Positions 34,399 through 46,774 of a stretch of DNA of 64,000 bases are shown piece after piece. The position numbers and the translations under genes are program-made. The notes below the pieces were generated by a model. The model searched no databases. It had not been told where the DNA came from and saw only the letters and a list, made by a program, of their open reading frames with translations. Positions within the stretch are counted from its first letter, which is position 1. Each line of letters opens with the position of its first letter. The DNA is from Rhyzopertha dominica (Eukaryota; Arthropoda; Insecta; Coleoptera; Bostrichidae): positions 17,360,001-17,424,000 of the forward strand of contig QCXZ01000064.1 of NCBI GenBank assembly GCA_025024175.1, read 5' to 3'.

Positions 34399-34910
34399 GT
34401 TTGGCAGTATCAAGAATCCTTCTCTGGGCAAAATAAGTATTATGTCCCTGTTAGAGAACATGCTCTGCAACAGCATTTTATCCATGGCGGCAGCATCTCT
34501 CGTGTTCTTTTATCATAGTAACAGCATTTCTTTTGCTGGTTCCAATATACACCCTTCCGTTGCGGAACACGAACACGAGAGATGCTGCCGCCTTGGACAA
34601 ACTGAGAGATCTGTTGTAGCACAGCATGCTCTCCAACATCGACATAATATTGACTTCGCCCAGGGAAGGATTTTTGATACTGCCAAACACTGCTACGCCC
34701 GCCTATATGTGAAGCTATTGAGATCTACAAAAACCAAGAAAACTTCAACTGCAACTAGGAATTATTGGAAATAAGCAGTGCATGAACACCATGCACGTGC
34801 ACGTCAGCACCCAGCGGCGGATGCCCGAGAGTCAGTTCGTGTTCACTCGCATACAGTTACATTCACGACGAACCCTGAAAATGCTCACTGTAGAAGTGGG
34901 CGAAACGTCA
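34399..34910. mobile_element. Penelope-like remnant: head-to-head inverted halves plus hammerhead-like core
   Basis: Two copies of GIY-YIG endonuclease coding sequence face each other. The minus-strand copy (about 34,565 down to 34,399) reads RVYIGTSKRNAVTMIKEHER. The plus-strand copy (about 34,562-34,735) reads EHERCCRLGQTERSVVAQHA, then a GH-like -HNIDFAQGRIFDTA motif and a YARLYVKLL tail. They form a roughly 110-bp inverted repeat (34,399-34,507 and 34,571-34,688). Downstream on the + strand, CTGAAAA (34,875-34,881), a 7-bp stem (GCTCACT/AGTGGGC, loop GTAGA) and GAAACGTC (34,902-34,909) form a near-complete hammerhead core with one substitution in CTGANGA. Endonuclease followed by ribozyme is the order expected at a Penelope-like 3' end. 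Confidence 0.72.
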
Positions 34911-36124
34911 ACAAAGAGGAAATCGCCACGACGACGGCCAACTAACCCGTAAACTATCTACAAGTACAAGTTAATGTTTTACCCCTCAGGCTAAAATTGA
35001 TCTGCTTTACCATTTCTTTCAGACTTGGGCAAAACTGTTGATTTTAGGGTGCATACACTTTAGTACTTTTTGTACTCTCCGAAAAGACATGATTTCCTGT
35101 TAAACGCCGTTTTTTATTATAATAATATTAACAGTAACACTTTTACTTTGTTTAATATGTTTCTTCCCGATTAAATTACATATTTTGAACATTTACCTTT
35201 TACACATTAAAAATTGTAGATAATCCGTTATTATTACGCAATCTAATATTACAATAAATATCATCTAACACGGCAACTTCGAACAAATCCACACGGCAGT
35301 CTTTTACCGGGAAATCCACACCCCATAAGTACCAGTTAGCAGAAAGCCGATCAAGTTTCCTCCCGCCCCTTATAACAGAGCATGCAGCTAAGCAGCCGCA
35401 AACCATTGTTTACCCTTGGCGCACACCTCCCAGGCATAGATTTATTCGACGCCGAAGCATCCATTCCCTTTACTACGAGGTATCAATTTGACACCTTTGG
35501 CGTGCACTTCCCGCTGCCCCTTTCCGCGTAGCGTTGGAATATTTCAAAACAGGCTAGATCGATTCCGGGGCCCGAGGCAAACTGTGGAGGATCCCGAATA
35601 TTTAGCGGGCTTCCCCACACATAAATCAAAGTCCCGGGCCACGAGAGCAAATTGCCTAGCTCACTACTTTTACACTACAATTGCTCGAAGGTATATAGTG
35701 CAGGATTCGCCTGGTATACTGCTGATAAACCACTTCTGCAGCGGTCTCCTCTGAATTACCATTATGTGGAGTTTGTAGGCATACGGTGGTGAAATAGATT
35801 AGAACAGTTTAAAATAGTTTTGATGGTGCACGTAATGTTTCATGACTAATAATTCGGAATTTACTAGTTTAAAAGGATTTATTACTGTGTTAGCTCTGGA
35901 TAGTAATGATCAGGAAAGTCTGAGTTACTTTTGAATAATGTATCTTAATTGTAGTTAAAATTATTCAATTTAACTTTTATTAAGATCTTTTTTCCGCCGA
36001 CGAAATTGTAGATACATTATTTTTTTACTTACTGTTTTCTTTAAGTAATGCCTTATTAGGAGGGCAGTGTGTGTGTTTTTTTTTTTAGTAGACCCTGTAC
36101 GTGTTTACCGGGTTAAAGTAAACA

Positions 36125-36245
36125 ATCAAAGAACAGACGAGGATCAGACAGGCTTCTTGTAGAGTGTGCCACTATCTTCTCCTATCCATAATATCCCAGA
36201 AGTGTCTAAGGGTGCAAGATCCGGAGATCTTGGGTGGCTAAGTTC
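36125..36245 (-). pseudogene. DDE_3-type transposase fragment
   Basis: The minus-strand frame SHPRSPDLAPLDTSGILWIG, followed by TLYKKPV and a stop, matches the W(P)-RSPDL-PLDFFLWG---VY-P signature around the last catalytic residues of the DDE_3-type transposases, the same type as at 31.3 kb. ACCCTGTACGTG at about 36,090 may be the remains of a terminal repeat of the element. Only about 40 codons are recognisable. Confidence 0.65.
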
Positions 36246-37446
36246 AAAAACTGATATTGTTTTATCTAAAGTTACATATAGTTGTAAATTATCTTGTTAA
36301 AAAATAAACTGAAGAAGGTTCGCACGCCAGGTAGTTCAACTACTTACTGGATATAACCTTTGGCAGTTACCTTGCGTCCGATAAAGTCTAAAGTTAATGT
36401 GCTGTCATGACCTACTGGTCCAACACCATTACCATTAATACTTCTAGACAAACCCCCCAAAATCAAATGTTGTCATTCACAGTAAAGTGCTACAAAACAT
36501 TACATAGATGGTGTTACTGAACTCATTTCTGAAACAGCAGATCGTATACTCAACGCTCGAAGATCACCTTGTTGACGCACCCGAGTAACTCGATTTTCTG
36601 GTAATTATCTTGCGCTTGGAATGCATAACAATATTTTAGCGAGTAAGTACTGAAACACAATTCTGTGAAGGGGAGGATGATCAAAGCCGAAATTCTTATT
36701 CCAATACCTACCTCCCACGTTTCGTAAATCATCGGCCTACGAGTGGCTTCGTATAGGAGTATAGCGGTCCTTGAAGTCAAAATAAGACAAGCTTGGGGTT
36801 CTGCGATTCTTTTCTCGTTTTTAGTGTTTGGCCTTTCTGGAACTATACCTTGACAACAACACGCTACCGTGCTAAGGCGCGTTTTCGTACTAGTAGCAAA
36901 TTGTCTTGTTAAATAGGTATTCAACCTCGAGATAAGAAATAATAAGTCACAATGCCACAAAATCCATTTTTTTGTAAATAGTATGTTTCTTTTGCTCTAT
37001 ATAACATTTGGAGTTATTAGAAAAACGAAATAGTATCAAAAAATTTTGCTTAGGTTTTATTTATAACACCAGCTTATTTTGAATTTATTACATTTCAATT
37101 TTAATATGAAGGAAGTTTTTCCTGTTATTTTTACTATTAATAGCAAGCGTGCAGCTAAATATTCTTCCTATTAATCTCTAATAATCTTTTTATGGATTCA
37201 AGGGTTTCATTTTGTAGTACCCATCACTTTTCCTGGGGTTATAAATCATTATCTAAACAAGTTTGGATCTAGTAGTAGACAATGTTAATATTCATATGCT
37301 GTCGAGCTGCTGCACTTGTTTGTTGAGTCGATTGTCGATTGTCTAATTTTGGAGGATTATATATGCTAACGAGACACGTCCAGGTATACATACATAATAT
37401 GGTATATAAGTGTACCTATGAACATGTAAGATATTTTTTTGATCTC

Positions 37447-37497
37447 GGGCCTTTTGAACACCACTCAAACGCTCTACCCACTGAGCTACCAAGGCCC
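37447..37497 (-). tRNA. tRNA-like relic (SINE head or tRNA pseudogene)
   Basis: On the minus strand the sequence starts GGGCCTT, continues with a perfect A-box region (GGTAGCTCAGTGGGTAGAGC) and ends AAGGCCC, so the 7-bp acceptor pairing is exact. The total is only 51 nt: the anticodon arm and T arm are largely absent (a GTTCAAAAG remnant of the B box remains). It cannot be a functional tRNA. A shortened tRNA copy or the head of a tRNA-derived SINE is most likely. Confidence 0.5.
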
Positions 37498-37976
37498 TAT
37501 TCAGAATCGAGGTCAAAGCGGCATATATTCATTAAAGTTTTACTATGTAATGCTGCTGGACGCCATCCAGCGCATTTGCAGTTGAATCGCTCGTCGCTCG
37601 TTATTTGCGATCAATATTTAACAGTATATAGTTTATAATTTTTAAAGAATTATACTACAAATAAAATATTATCTGTACCCTTGCTATATGTAATACACTA
37701 TAATATAACCTAAACCATAGTACCTTCTTATTTTTGTCCACAGTTGATGGTGAAAATAAATAATTAACCATGCAGAATAACTGAGTCTTGAATAAAATAT
37801 TTCATACTCACTCAGTAAAAGTGAATTTCATTATTATAATTTTAAGTTAGGAAAATTTTTGCAGTATCTGCAGAATCATCCATGACCTTTGTCGTACTCA
37901 CTCAATGGTGACTTTAACTGTGCATACATACACTGTTATGCTGAATTTGCACTGATTTGTTGTTGTCTTTTTGTAG

Positions 37977-38191
37977 CTTGGACGCTCGGGGTGGTCCGCT
38001 GACAAAAGCGTCACATCTGGCCTTGACTGACGACTTGGGAACGCGTTCCTATTTTATCACCGAGGAAGAGCCATCCAGAGCACGATTAAAGATACAGAAC
38101 GTCAGCAAACAGGACGAAGGAGTGTTCCGCTGCAGGGTTGACTTTGTGAACTCTCCAACCAGGAATTTTAAAGTCAACTTAACGTTAGTAG
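37977..38191 (+). CDS. Sidestep-family Ig receptor, exon b (second half of Ig1)
   Basis: This exon begins after TTTTTGTAG and completes the LYSLDARGG motif across the junction. It then reads KASHLALTDDLGTRSYFITE, RARLKIQNVSKQDEGVFRCR and VDFVNSPTRNFKVNLTLV. DEGVFRC is the DxGxYxC-type motif around the second cysteine of a V-type Ig domain, and NVS and NLT are possible N-glycosylation sites. Two donors are possible. Only the one at 38192 (G/GTCAGA) gives phase 1, and so forms the Val codon needed by the next exon, so I prefer it over GTAGGT at 38188. Confidence 0.9.
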
Positions 38192-41100
38192 GTCAGACGC
38201 TTATTCAACTAAGAAAACGCGCCTTCGTAGTTTATTTTAACGGAAGTTTGGATTACGGCGTTATAAAGTTTGATGTTCCATATACTTGTAAAGGACTAAC
38301 TGATGAATTGCTGAAAGATGCACGTAAAACATTTGGTGGGAAGGTTTCTACTCTCCAGCACACACCAGAACTAAATTCATTCAAAATTGCTATTAAAATA
38401 TGATATATCTTTATTACCGATGTACGTAAGCTTCTGGCTACTTTTTTTAGTTTTAGGCTGAAATTGACAATTGTATATTTCCGGATGTTCTGCTAGCTGT
38501 ACTTCGAAAACATTTCAAACTGTTATTTAGATCATTTTACGTAGAATCGAACGATGCGATTATTTTTTTATAATCGGGAACATGTATTAACAACAACATT
38601 GTTGGTAATACTTAAGAATTATTTTTTAATGTCGTGTTGTGCTAATCATTATGTATGTAACACTCCTTTAAAATATTTCCAAAGCAATTTCATAAAACGC
38701 TGCCGCTCGGTGGTCAACAAGATACTAAATCCAAAAAAAAGGTCGGATGCGACAAGTTCCAATGCTATTTGCACAATATTGTTACTCCAATCCGTAAAAG
38801 TTTTCTTCGTTTGTCACTCTATCTCTTATGAATGTCAATAATTTGTTATAGGACGATGGTGTGCTTGTAATATTTATTTTGAATAAATGATACAAGCAGC
38901 TTTTGGTTGTATATAAATAAATCGTGATGCAGAGTTTAGAACAGAATATTTTTTTAATATCTTAGAAATTTTTTCCTAGATTGTTATCTCTTGACTTGCA
39001 CAATAAAACTATGACATTATTGGTTTCCTAACATCAATATTATCATTCCTTTAATGACAGCTTCGTGCTTTGTTTTGTTGCATTGTCCAAATTATGATGT
39101 AAAAATTATCATCTTGCTTATGTATTTTACTTAAAAAAAAATTTGCCTAACGACTTCAGTACATAATTAAAACTGAAGCACAATTAGTACTGTACTGGTT
39201 TTGGTATGATGAGCTGATTCATAAATTAAAACATCAGAAAACAAGTAAATACATTTAGATTCTTCAATCTTAAGTAAAACAGAAACCAATTTGAAAATGA
39301 TTTTGATGGAGGTAAATTTAGAAAGTGTGGCAAACTACCTGAAGTACAAACTTTCTGCCATTAACTTTTTGTCAGATTTAAAGAAAACTTCACGTTTATG
39401 CCAAGAATGGGCTTCTTATGATGATGGTTGTATGTGGCGACAGGTTTGAGGACGCATGCAGAAGCATGCGAACTGTCAACCAAGTAGGTATGTACAGGCC
39501 CACATTACAAATCTACAGTAAGTAAAATGATTACCAAACTAAAAGGAATTGAAATTGTATCCGTGGAAAGGTTGCCCTCAAATAGACCGAGTAAAATTAA
39601 ATATATTACTTAAAGCTGAATAAGTATTTTTACTTCGCCAGTTAGCTCTAAATCACAACATGAATCAATATTTTCTATACGATTATTAAAATAGAAATAT
39701 ATTACCTGTACAAAATGCAATTAGACAACAGATTGCGGGTATTTGAAGAAGTATTGATACGCCGTGATCTCTTGCTGGGAAACAATTGACATCATAATCA
39801 TGCACATAAAAAAGGAAACAACCTACAACACAAAATCTATCAGACATTTATCACTACTGGTATGGTGTAGTACGTTCCCGATATTAAATCTTACTGAGAA
39901 ACACAATGTGTGAATGATCTTGTATAGCGTAAACGCAGAAAAGCTAGCAGCATAGCGAATACTCAAGTTTATAAGCCCTAACTATTTGCAACCCTCAAGA
40001 GTCTTACTGCATCTTGTTGATGGTTGCTGATTCATGAGCTTCCTCTCTGTCCCGAACGTTCACTCCTGTAGCGAATGTGATTTCACATAATCTGTTTGGT
40101 CGGTCGCTTTGGATCCTAACCGGTGTAATGGTGTAACGGTAGTAATATATTGCGGCTTCAATTTACACAAACTATATTTGCCCTGCATAAATGTGACGTG
40201 ACTGTAAATCGTGATCAGGTAAAATCGGATTTACTAGTTTCAGAGGAAACGCACGGCAAGCAATATGTTTGTGTATGTCAAAGGCAGCGCTGATTCGAAT
40301 GTAAAGCGTCACCTGTAATTTAAGAGATGTCATAGTGCGTCCTTTGGCAATTATTACATGTATTTCACTAGATTATTTACTGCAGGCTAATACAACAATT
40401 TGCGGTTGTTGCGTTATACAAACATTACTTACCGCGCGCAAAGGTTTTAACATAAAATATGAATTCAGAAAGAAATTTTCACTGCCGTGGGATCTATTTG
40501 AGAATTATTAGGACATTTAGATGCATTTATTTTTAACCAAGTAAGCTATTTCAACAATTATGAGTTTATTTCTAAAATAATTGTCGGACGATTATGTTAC
40601 AATTAGTTTGCACATTCATTTCTTGCGTACCTTACAAATAGAATTTAGCATATCATTTTTAAATTACATTACGTTTAAAACCTAAATTGTTAACGAATTT
40701 TGACCAGAGGTATTTCTATAATTTTGGACGTGGACTAACTAAACTTAAGCTGGTGGTGCCTGAAAATTAATCGTAAACTTATGCCGATTTGAATTTATTT
40801 TACAAGAAGCTCTGGAAATTATAGCGGATTCATAGAACATCTGATGATTAAATGAAACCAATCAATGTTTATGGTTATCATCTTATTACTGGGCGTGTAA
40901 CTAGTCTTTAAATCGTTATGTATAGCCAATGTGGAGTAATATTTACACCGACATGATCCTCCAGACGTATCCATACTTCGTTGAAATTAAAAACGACGGT
41001 TAGATATAGCTTTCAGTGGTCCATCGTGTTTTTCAATAATGCAGTTACTCAATATGTAGAATTCTATACATTTAATAGTGTGTCCTTTTTAAACGTTTGA

Positions 41101-42198
41101 GTTTTTCCTAAAAGGCCAATAGACTCCTTAACTCCTTCCCTGAGAATGATATACCATTTATTTCTGGATGTATCCAGGCGTCTATTTGATAAAGTTGAAT
41201 CTGTCTGCCACATATCGTTTATCTTATAAAAAAATAAGTTTATACAAGTATTTAGCTCCAATATTGCCTGCATAGTTGTGCAGCAATGAATTCAAGTTTA
41301 CTAATCAGCCCTTTCTGATTTTACAATCTAGTTCTACATTACGAAGAGATCTAATTAATGGCCATTATAGCACTCTAGAATTTTGTACGCTTCAGTTACG
41401 AGAATTCTTGCTTAGAATTTGCCCATGCCCAGACTGCAACCACTGGAATGGTCTCTATTATTAAAGTGTTCCTCCCATGAAAATGAAAATGTTTATATAG
41501 TCCATACCTCTTACAACCCTAAGGCATATCAGGCACGTACAGCGTATGCTTCGTTTTTATTCCTCTAATTCCTGCGCTGTATTTGCATTGTTTGTTATTA
41601 GTTCATCCACTGAAGTTATCTTCCGTATTTCTTTCAGTTGTTGATCTTGAACTTCCACCAATCGACAGATCTCTTACTTCACTCATTTTTTTTCTGAACT
41701 TACTTCAACTATAGATCAGGAAGCAGTCATATTATAAAATACATGCCATTCACGTCACAGTAGGCAAGCGATTTAACTTTTTCAAAGAAAATGCGACACT
41801 GCAAAGCATTCGATCTTTGGAAATGTATTACGTAGAATGTGATTTAAGCAGGCAGTTGAAGTTGTAGAATCAAGTGCTAAGTGCTAAGAAGTGTGTCCGT
41901 AACTCTGAAAGGAGAGCAATTATTTTGTTACAAACGAGGTTCCAAACTTCATTGCCTGACTTCACTTCATTACAAAAATATTACCTACAAATATCTAACC
42001 GATTAAGCTATTATGTATACAATAGGATAGTGGGAACGTATAACTCTTGACCTATTGAACCTACCGTTCTTTGCGTATTTTTTTTAACAACACCTTTGCC
42101 ACACGCGTATACCGCATGGAGATTCAGCCGAGATACATGCGAGTACGGTGATATTTTACTTTAAAATTAGGCTCTTGCAAAGACCTTTGCATTTTCAG
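38192..42198 (+). other. Sidestep-like intron b, 4.0 kb
   Basis: AT-rich intron bounded by GTCAGA and TGCATTTTCAG. I recognised no mobile element or RNA gene inside. Short open frames here (for example at 38,554 and 41,064) have no domain signals. Confidence 0.7.
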
Positions 42199-42309
42199 TG
42201 CAGCCATCGGCGCCTAAGATCTTCAACGCGGAAGGACGAGAGGTTATCAACAACGCGGGTCCTTTCCTGGAGGGCGAGGAGCTTTTTCTGTCGTGCCAGG
42301 TCAAAGGAG
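42199..42309 (+). CDS. Sidestep-family Ig receptor, exon c (start of Ig2)
   Basis: Starts after TGCATTTTCAG. The first two bases join the G of exon b to give Val, then QPSAPKIFNAEGREV and FLEGEELFLSCQVKG follow. The SCQV cysteine opens the second Ig domain. The exon ends G/GTATGC in phase 1; the split codon becomes Gly with the next exon. VxPSAPxIF with xGExxxLxC is the normal linker-to-Ig2 wording of the family. Confidence 0.88.
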
Positions 42310-43507
42310 GTATGCATTTCATTGAACTTACCTGCGTTAACAGATTTTACACTTCACGTGTCAAGAGTTTGTTTGAACGTGAATCACGAGGGCAGAAGTT
42401 TTTGTAAGTTAATTTACAAGCAAGCGTGGCATACGTTTTAGTTCGACCAAGGATTATTATAAAGCCCAATTAGCTACTGCCGAGGGTAAACCGCTGTGGA
42501 ATTATGGTGCCCAAGTTGGTGGAATCAGATGGAAATATTTGGACTTACTTGGAAGTATTTGGAATTATATGAAAGGATTTGGAACTATCTAGAATTATTG
42601 TTTGGAATTCTTTGGGATTCTTAGAAATTCCTTGAAAGTGCTCGTTCAAATAAGCATGCGCAGGGACAAAAAAATACCGGTACGCATAGTGCAGGTGCGT
42701 TCGAGCCCTGGATTTAAATTTGCCGATTTTTACTTTTAATTAACGTCTCTGATGCTTGTTTCAATTACTTTATTACACATTGATGAAAAAATATAGAATA
42801 CTTATTAAATCAAAAAGAAAACGCATTGCAAAGAAATTGTAAGGTAAGGCTTTGTTGAAACTACAATTTATTGTAGAGTATGAACACTTTCTTACTTACT
42901 CCACAGGTGTAAGATGATTCATATGTTGTTAAAAGTACAAAACGCAGAATTGTGTAATTTGCACAGCAAGCTTTGCAATTAGCTACATGTATTGGAGATT
43001 TTCATGATGGTGTACAGTAAACGAGATTTTATTTCTTTAAATTGTTAGTTGGGTTATTTCATATCAAAATTTTTTTAATCCAACCGGGGTACAATGGATG
43101 TCAAGGGAAATTTTACTGTTCCATACCATATCACATATCTCGCACCCCCTCGCATGTGGTTTGCAATTATTTAGAGAGATTTGGAACGGTTTATTCTTCG
43201 GATACTGCGGTATGATACGAACACCTCGAAAGTGAAAAAAATGTCTAAAATATGGGATAATTCCAAAGATCCAGTAGAATACGAAAAATATATTAGAATT
43301 AAAACACGATATTCTACAGAAATTTGTTTTAAACTATTATCGTTAGCTTCCTAAAGACCAGTAAACTGCGTTTTTTAAATATAATTTTAACTTGCCTTCT
43401 TTTTAGGCACACGTACCTTTGGATGCTAATTTTATAACAACAGATGATTGTCGTCTTTGCATTATATAGCTTTTCACCTTAGTTCATACCCTATGTACTA
43501 TTTCCAG
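42310..43507 (+). other. Sidestep-like intron c, with degenerate TGGAATTAT repeat
   Basis: A 1.2-kb intron. At about 42,515-42,620 a run of degenerate TTTGGAA-TAT units (roughly 12-15 bp each) forms a short tandem repeat. Nothing else is recognisable. Confidence 0.65.
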
Positions 43508-43714
43508 GTGTACCTAAACCATCTATAGTATGGTTAAATAACAACACAGTGATAGATGCTGTGGTCGATTCGCCAAAGGACAAGCTAGTTACCGTTAACC
43601 AACTTCTAATACCAGCCTTACCAAGGTCGTATTTTGGAGCTACTTTAGAGTGCAGAGTTACCTCGATGGAAGTAGCTGGATCTGTATCGAAAGAAGTGGC
43701 TATTACTGTATATT
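43508..43714 (+). CDS. Sidestep-family Ig receptor, exon d (rest of Ig2)
   Basis: After a TATTTCCAG acceptor the frame continues GVPKPSIVWLNNNTVIDAVV, with the Ig2 tryptophan (IVWL). It then reads QLLIPALPRSYFGATLECRV with the second Ig2 cysteine (LEC), and ends VSKEVAITVY. The exon ends at T before GTAAGT in phase 1. NNT is a possible glycosylation site. The read-through frame into the intron is not coding. Confidence 0.9.
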
Positions 43715-46403
43715 GTAAGTATTTCTTTTTAAAGAAAATGCATTACCTTTGTAGACATTTTAGTGTCATTGGTTTCTTGCTTGTAAAATATTTATTCGAG
43801 AAACAAGTACAAATATTAAAACAAGTTCGTATAATCGAGCAACAGCATGTAAATTTTACTAAATCTTCCGATGTTTTATATTGTAATATTCCCAAGGTTC
43901 TTTCCCAATAAATTTGGACAACTATAAATCATACATATGTAAATTTTCATATACACCAAAAAGGCTTGATCGTCTAAATAGCTTTTAGTTAGGAACTATG
44001 AGGTGATGAATTCACCTACCTTGTGATTGAGGTTGTACTGTTGTGGAAAGCTAGGATGGTAAGGTTGGCACATTGAAACACATACTAAATGTAAATGAAT
44101 TCATTATATTTATTAAACTTATAGTCGTTCATCTACATACTAGTGATATAGTTATTATACTACTCTAGGTTGACCTGCCTAAAATACTAAAGTGCCGTTA
44201 CTCACCTAGGACCATGGCGGCAAAAGAATCACGGCAGAGAAAACTCGTTCCAAACAAGAAGAAATGTATCTAATCCTAAATAAGTAAATTTAATAAGCGA
44301 TTTAATAAGTAACCTGAAGGAGAAAAGTATCTTCCCTGATAATGACCTGTGCCCTATATAGTATACTGATCAAAGTTTAATGTAAAATGATTATGTACTC
44401 TAACTGTAATAGCTGGCCTCTTGTAATATAAAAACAGAACACATACAACAGAAATGAAGAATACACAAAAACAGAACACATGGAACATAAATCAAAAATA
44501 CACAAAACTAGGACACAGAACAGAAATGAAAAAAGAACACAATATCTAAGTAAGAACACAAGAAATATCAAAATTAGGAACAACCGTATAAGGCAAAATT
44601 AACATAAAAGACGTACCTACATAGAACATACGGCATGGTTCTAATATGCTTTGTCCTTCGTATTGCGGGAGTAATAGTAAATATAGCTAAAATTATTTAG
44701 CGTAACTTATTTCAAAATAACAAAACAGTCCCATTTCCCTTCAAAGCCTGTCTAACAAATGCGTACTGTATTATGTGTTGTTTTAAAGCGATCAGCTGAA
44801 TGAATGCGGGAAACCTTAACTTGAGTCGCGAATATCTCTAATATTCCTTTTGGAAATGACTATTTCGTTTTAGGATGCAATACTTTTTCTAAGCTGTCGT
44901 AGCGGGGTTTGTTATGTCAGAAAATCCAAACCTTTTAAATTATAATAATCTATAGACGTTACGATTTAAAATACAATTCACTACCACGATTCCAAATAGA
45001 TTCTCAAAAATAAAATTTACTAAACTCAAAACAGCAGCAACAACTAAATGTCATTAAAAGATATATTTATGTGCAATATCCGACTAACACTGCTGCAGGT
45101 TTGTTCTTTCTGCCATCCAGTAAGTACCGGCTATAGAGTAACCATATTTCGTTTTCATAGACAAAGCTGTTTAGAAACATAGCAAATTTAGCCTACTCTG
45201 GATTAGGTAGGCGCTATACCGAAATGTAGTGTACTGTTTTAGAAAAACTGCTCACTCAATGTTTGTAGTCATCATAATAGCTTTTTTCCATACTGTCTAA
45301 TCGACCGGTAGTGTTGTTAGTTCAAAAATTATAAAATGGGCATTATCGTTTTACTTGAAGGAAAGCCATCGAAAATCGGAATTAGTTCGTTAATTAGGAC
45401 GGTATGTTACTATAGTAGAATCACCCAACAGATGAAGTGATCACGTGTAGTCCATACATCTATCACGTGATCGCAACCCCTTCCCGACTGAAACCGCACA
45501 GCAAATTTTAACAATTCCTTTTTCTAAGGCAACATAAACTCACTTTTTTATACTGTATTTTGTGCTGTTACTTTTAATGATATTTTACTGTTGTAGATTG
45601 GGTTTTATTTGATTAGACAGTCAAATTAAAGAAATACATTTATCGGATTAGAAGTATTTTCTGACCATTAGATTTCTTCAGGGATCTTTATCTGAAGAGT
45701 TCTCTGTGATTTAGTATAATTTTAAGTATACTATTTCATTACATCACTGTACCAAATTTGAATAAAATATTTTCAAAACATCAGCTGACGAAAAAAAATG
45801 GGTACAGAAAAGTAATTTTTAAGGGATATAACTTGTTAACGAAACGAAATCGCTGTAAGGTACTCGTTTAAGTTGGTTTATTTTGACCCATGAAAGCTAC
45901 GCTTAACGTTTGGCCCATTCGATACTGAGCAACCTGTATATGGGAAATATTGCTAGGCAACACTTCCCAGCCTGGTACTGTAATGTGTTATTTCCCGGAC
46001 TCAAATTATAACGTAAAGAATTGTATACTTCTTAGTGGAATAATTATACAAAGCTTCCGCAAAATCTTCATAGTTTTTAGAAAGTGTGGCCTAGCTTCAT
46101 CTCTTAACGAATGTATAATACAAATTGTTATATAAAAAATAGCTTGACGCGATCATACGGATTTAAGCACATTTACGTGGAGATACAGCAAGCCGTCAAC
46201 CGGCGGCATTGGTGCACTAGTAACATGCCGCCGTGATTAACGAATTAATTCTGATTTTCGGCGGCTTTCCTGCGTAAGAATATAATGGCGGCGGAAGGCG
46301 TCTTTTTTTTTAATGAATTAAGAACACCGCCGGCGTCGGCGGTCGATTAGCCGGTGTGTTTTTTAATTCGCTTCTGCTATTCGTAAAAGAACATTTTTTT
46401 CAG
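43715..46403 (+). other. Sidestep-like intron d, 2.7 kb
   Basis: It contains an A-rich degenerate repeat of ACAGAACACA-type units (about 44,430-44,585), two CACGTG motifs 22 bp apart (45,442 and 45,464), and a GC-rich hairpin-prone block just before the next exon (46,190-46,370). In that block GCCGCCG (46,227-46,233) faces CGGCGGC (46,259-46,265). No mobile element was recognised. Confidence 0.6.
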
Positions 46404-46555
46404 TGAAACCGAATAAGGTGAAGATAGTCACGCCCAACGACCTACTGTCAGTCAGCAGGCCTCAGTTGCACAGATGCGAAACCTCAGGATCCTACCCCCC
46501 AGCGCGGATAACCTGGCTGTTAGATGGAAAGGCAATCACCAACGCCGTCACTACG
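46404..46555 (+). CDS. Sidestep-family Ig receptor, exon e (Ig3, first part)
   Basis: After a TTTTTTTTCAG acceptor, T of exon d plus TG gives Leu, and the frame reads KPNKVKIVTPNDLLS, RPQLHRCETSGSYPPARITW and LLDGKAITNAVTT. HRCETSGSYPP with ITWLLDG is a typical I-set Ig start with the first cysteine and core tryptophan. The exon ends ACG before GTACGA in phase 0. Confidence 0.9.
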
Positions 46556-46774
46556 GTACGATCCGTTTTAGAATAAATTAGGCACTTACGCCGTCCTGCT
46601 CAATCTGAGTGCAGGATGACACACGCACCCAGAACCCTTCACGGCAGGGCTTAAAGTTAATCTCGGCGAAAATCCCACAGAAATTTATTTTGTGGGAATG
46701 TGCAGTGAAATATAATCTAATTTCTGTCCTTCCATTCAAACTCTGAGGCAGCGCCGACGGTGTTTATTTTTCAG
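46556..46774 (+). other. Sidestep-like intron e (219 bp)
   Basis: The only short intron of the gene, bounded by GTACGA and TTTATTTTTCAG. It splits the third Ig domain and is phase 0. Confidence 0.85.

Larger units (their letters stand above)
29358..37976 (+). other. Sidestep-like intron a, 8.6 kb
   Basis: Bounded by GTAAGT and TTTTTGTAG. It contains an antisense LINE remnant, two DDE transposase fragments, a Penelope-like remnant and a tRNA-like relic, listed separately. The parts 29,380-29,850, 32,080-34,398, 34,911-36,120 and 36,250-37,446 hold nothing I can name. A GC-richer block at 35,260-35,760 is open in one frame but has no recognised domain. Confidence 0.75.

Noticed and set aside
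40841..40857. CTGATGA followed by GAAA on the plus strand
   Set aside because: Only six unpaired bases separate the two, so no stem II is possible.
44377..44583. Hydrophobic minus-strand frame resembling a membrane protein
   Set aside because: It is produced by the ACAGAACACA-type low-complexity repeat and has no start context or conservation signal.
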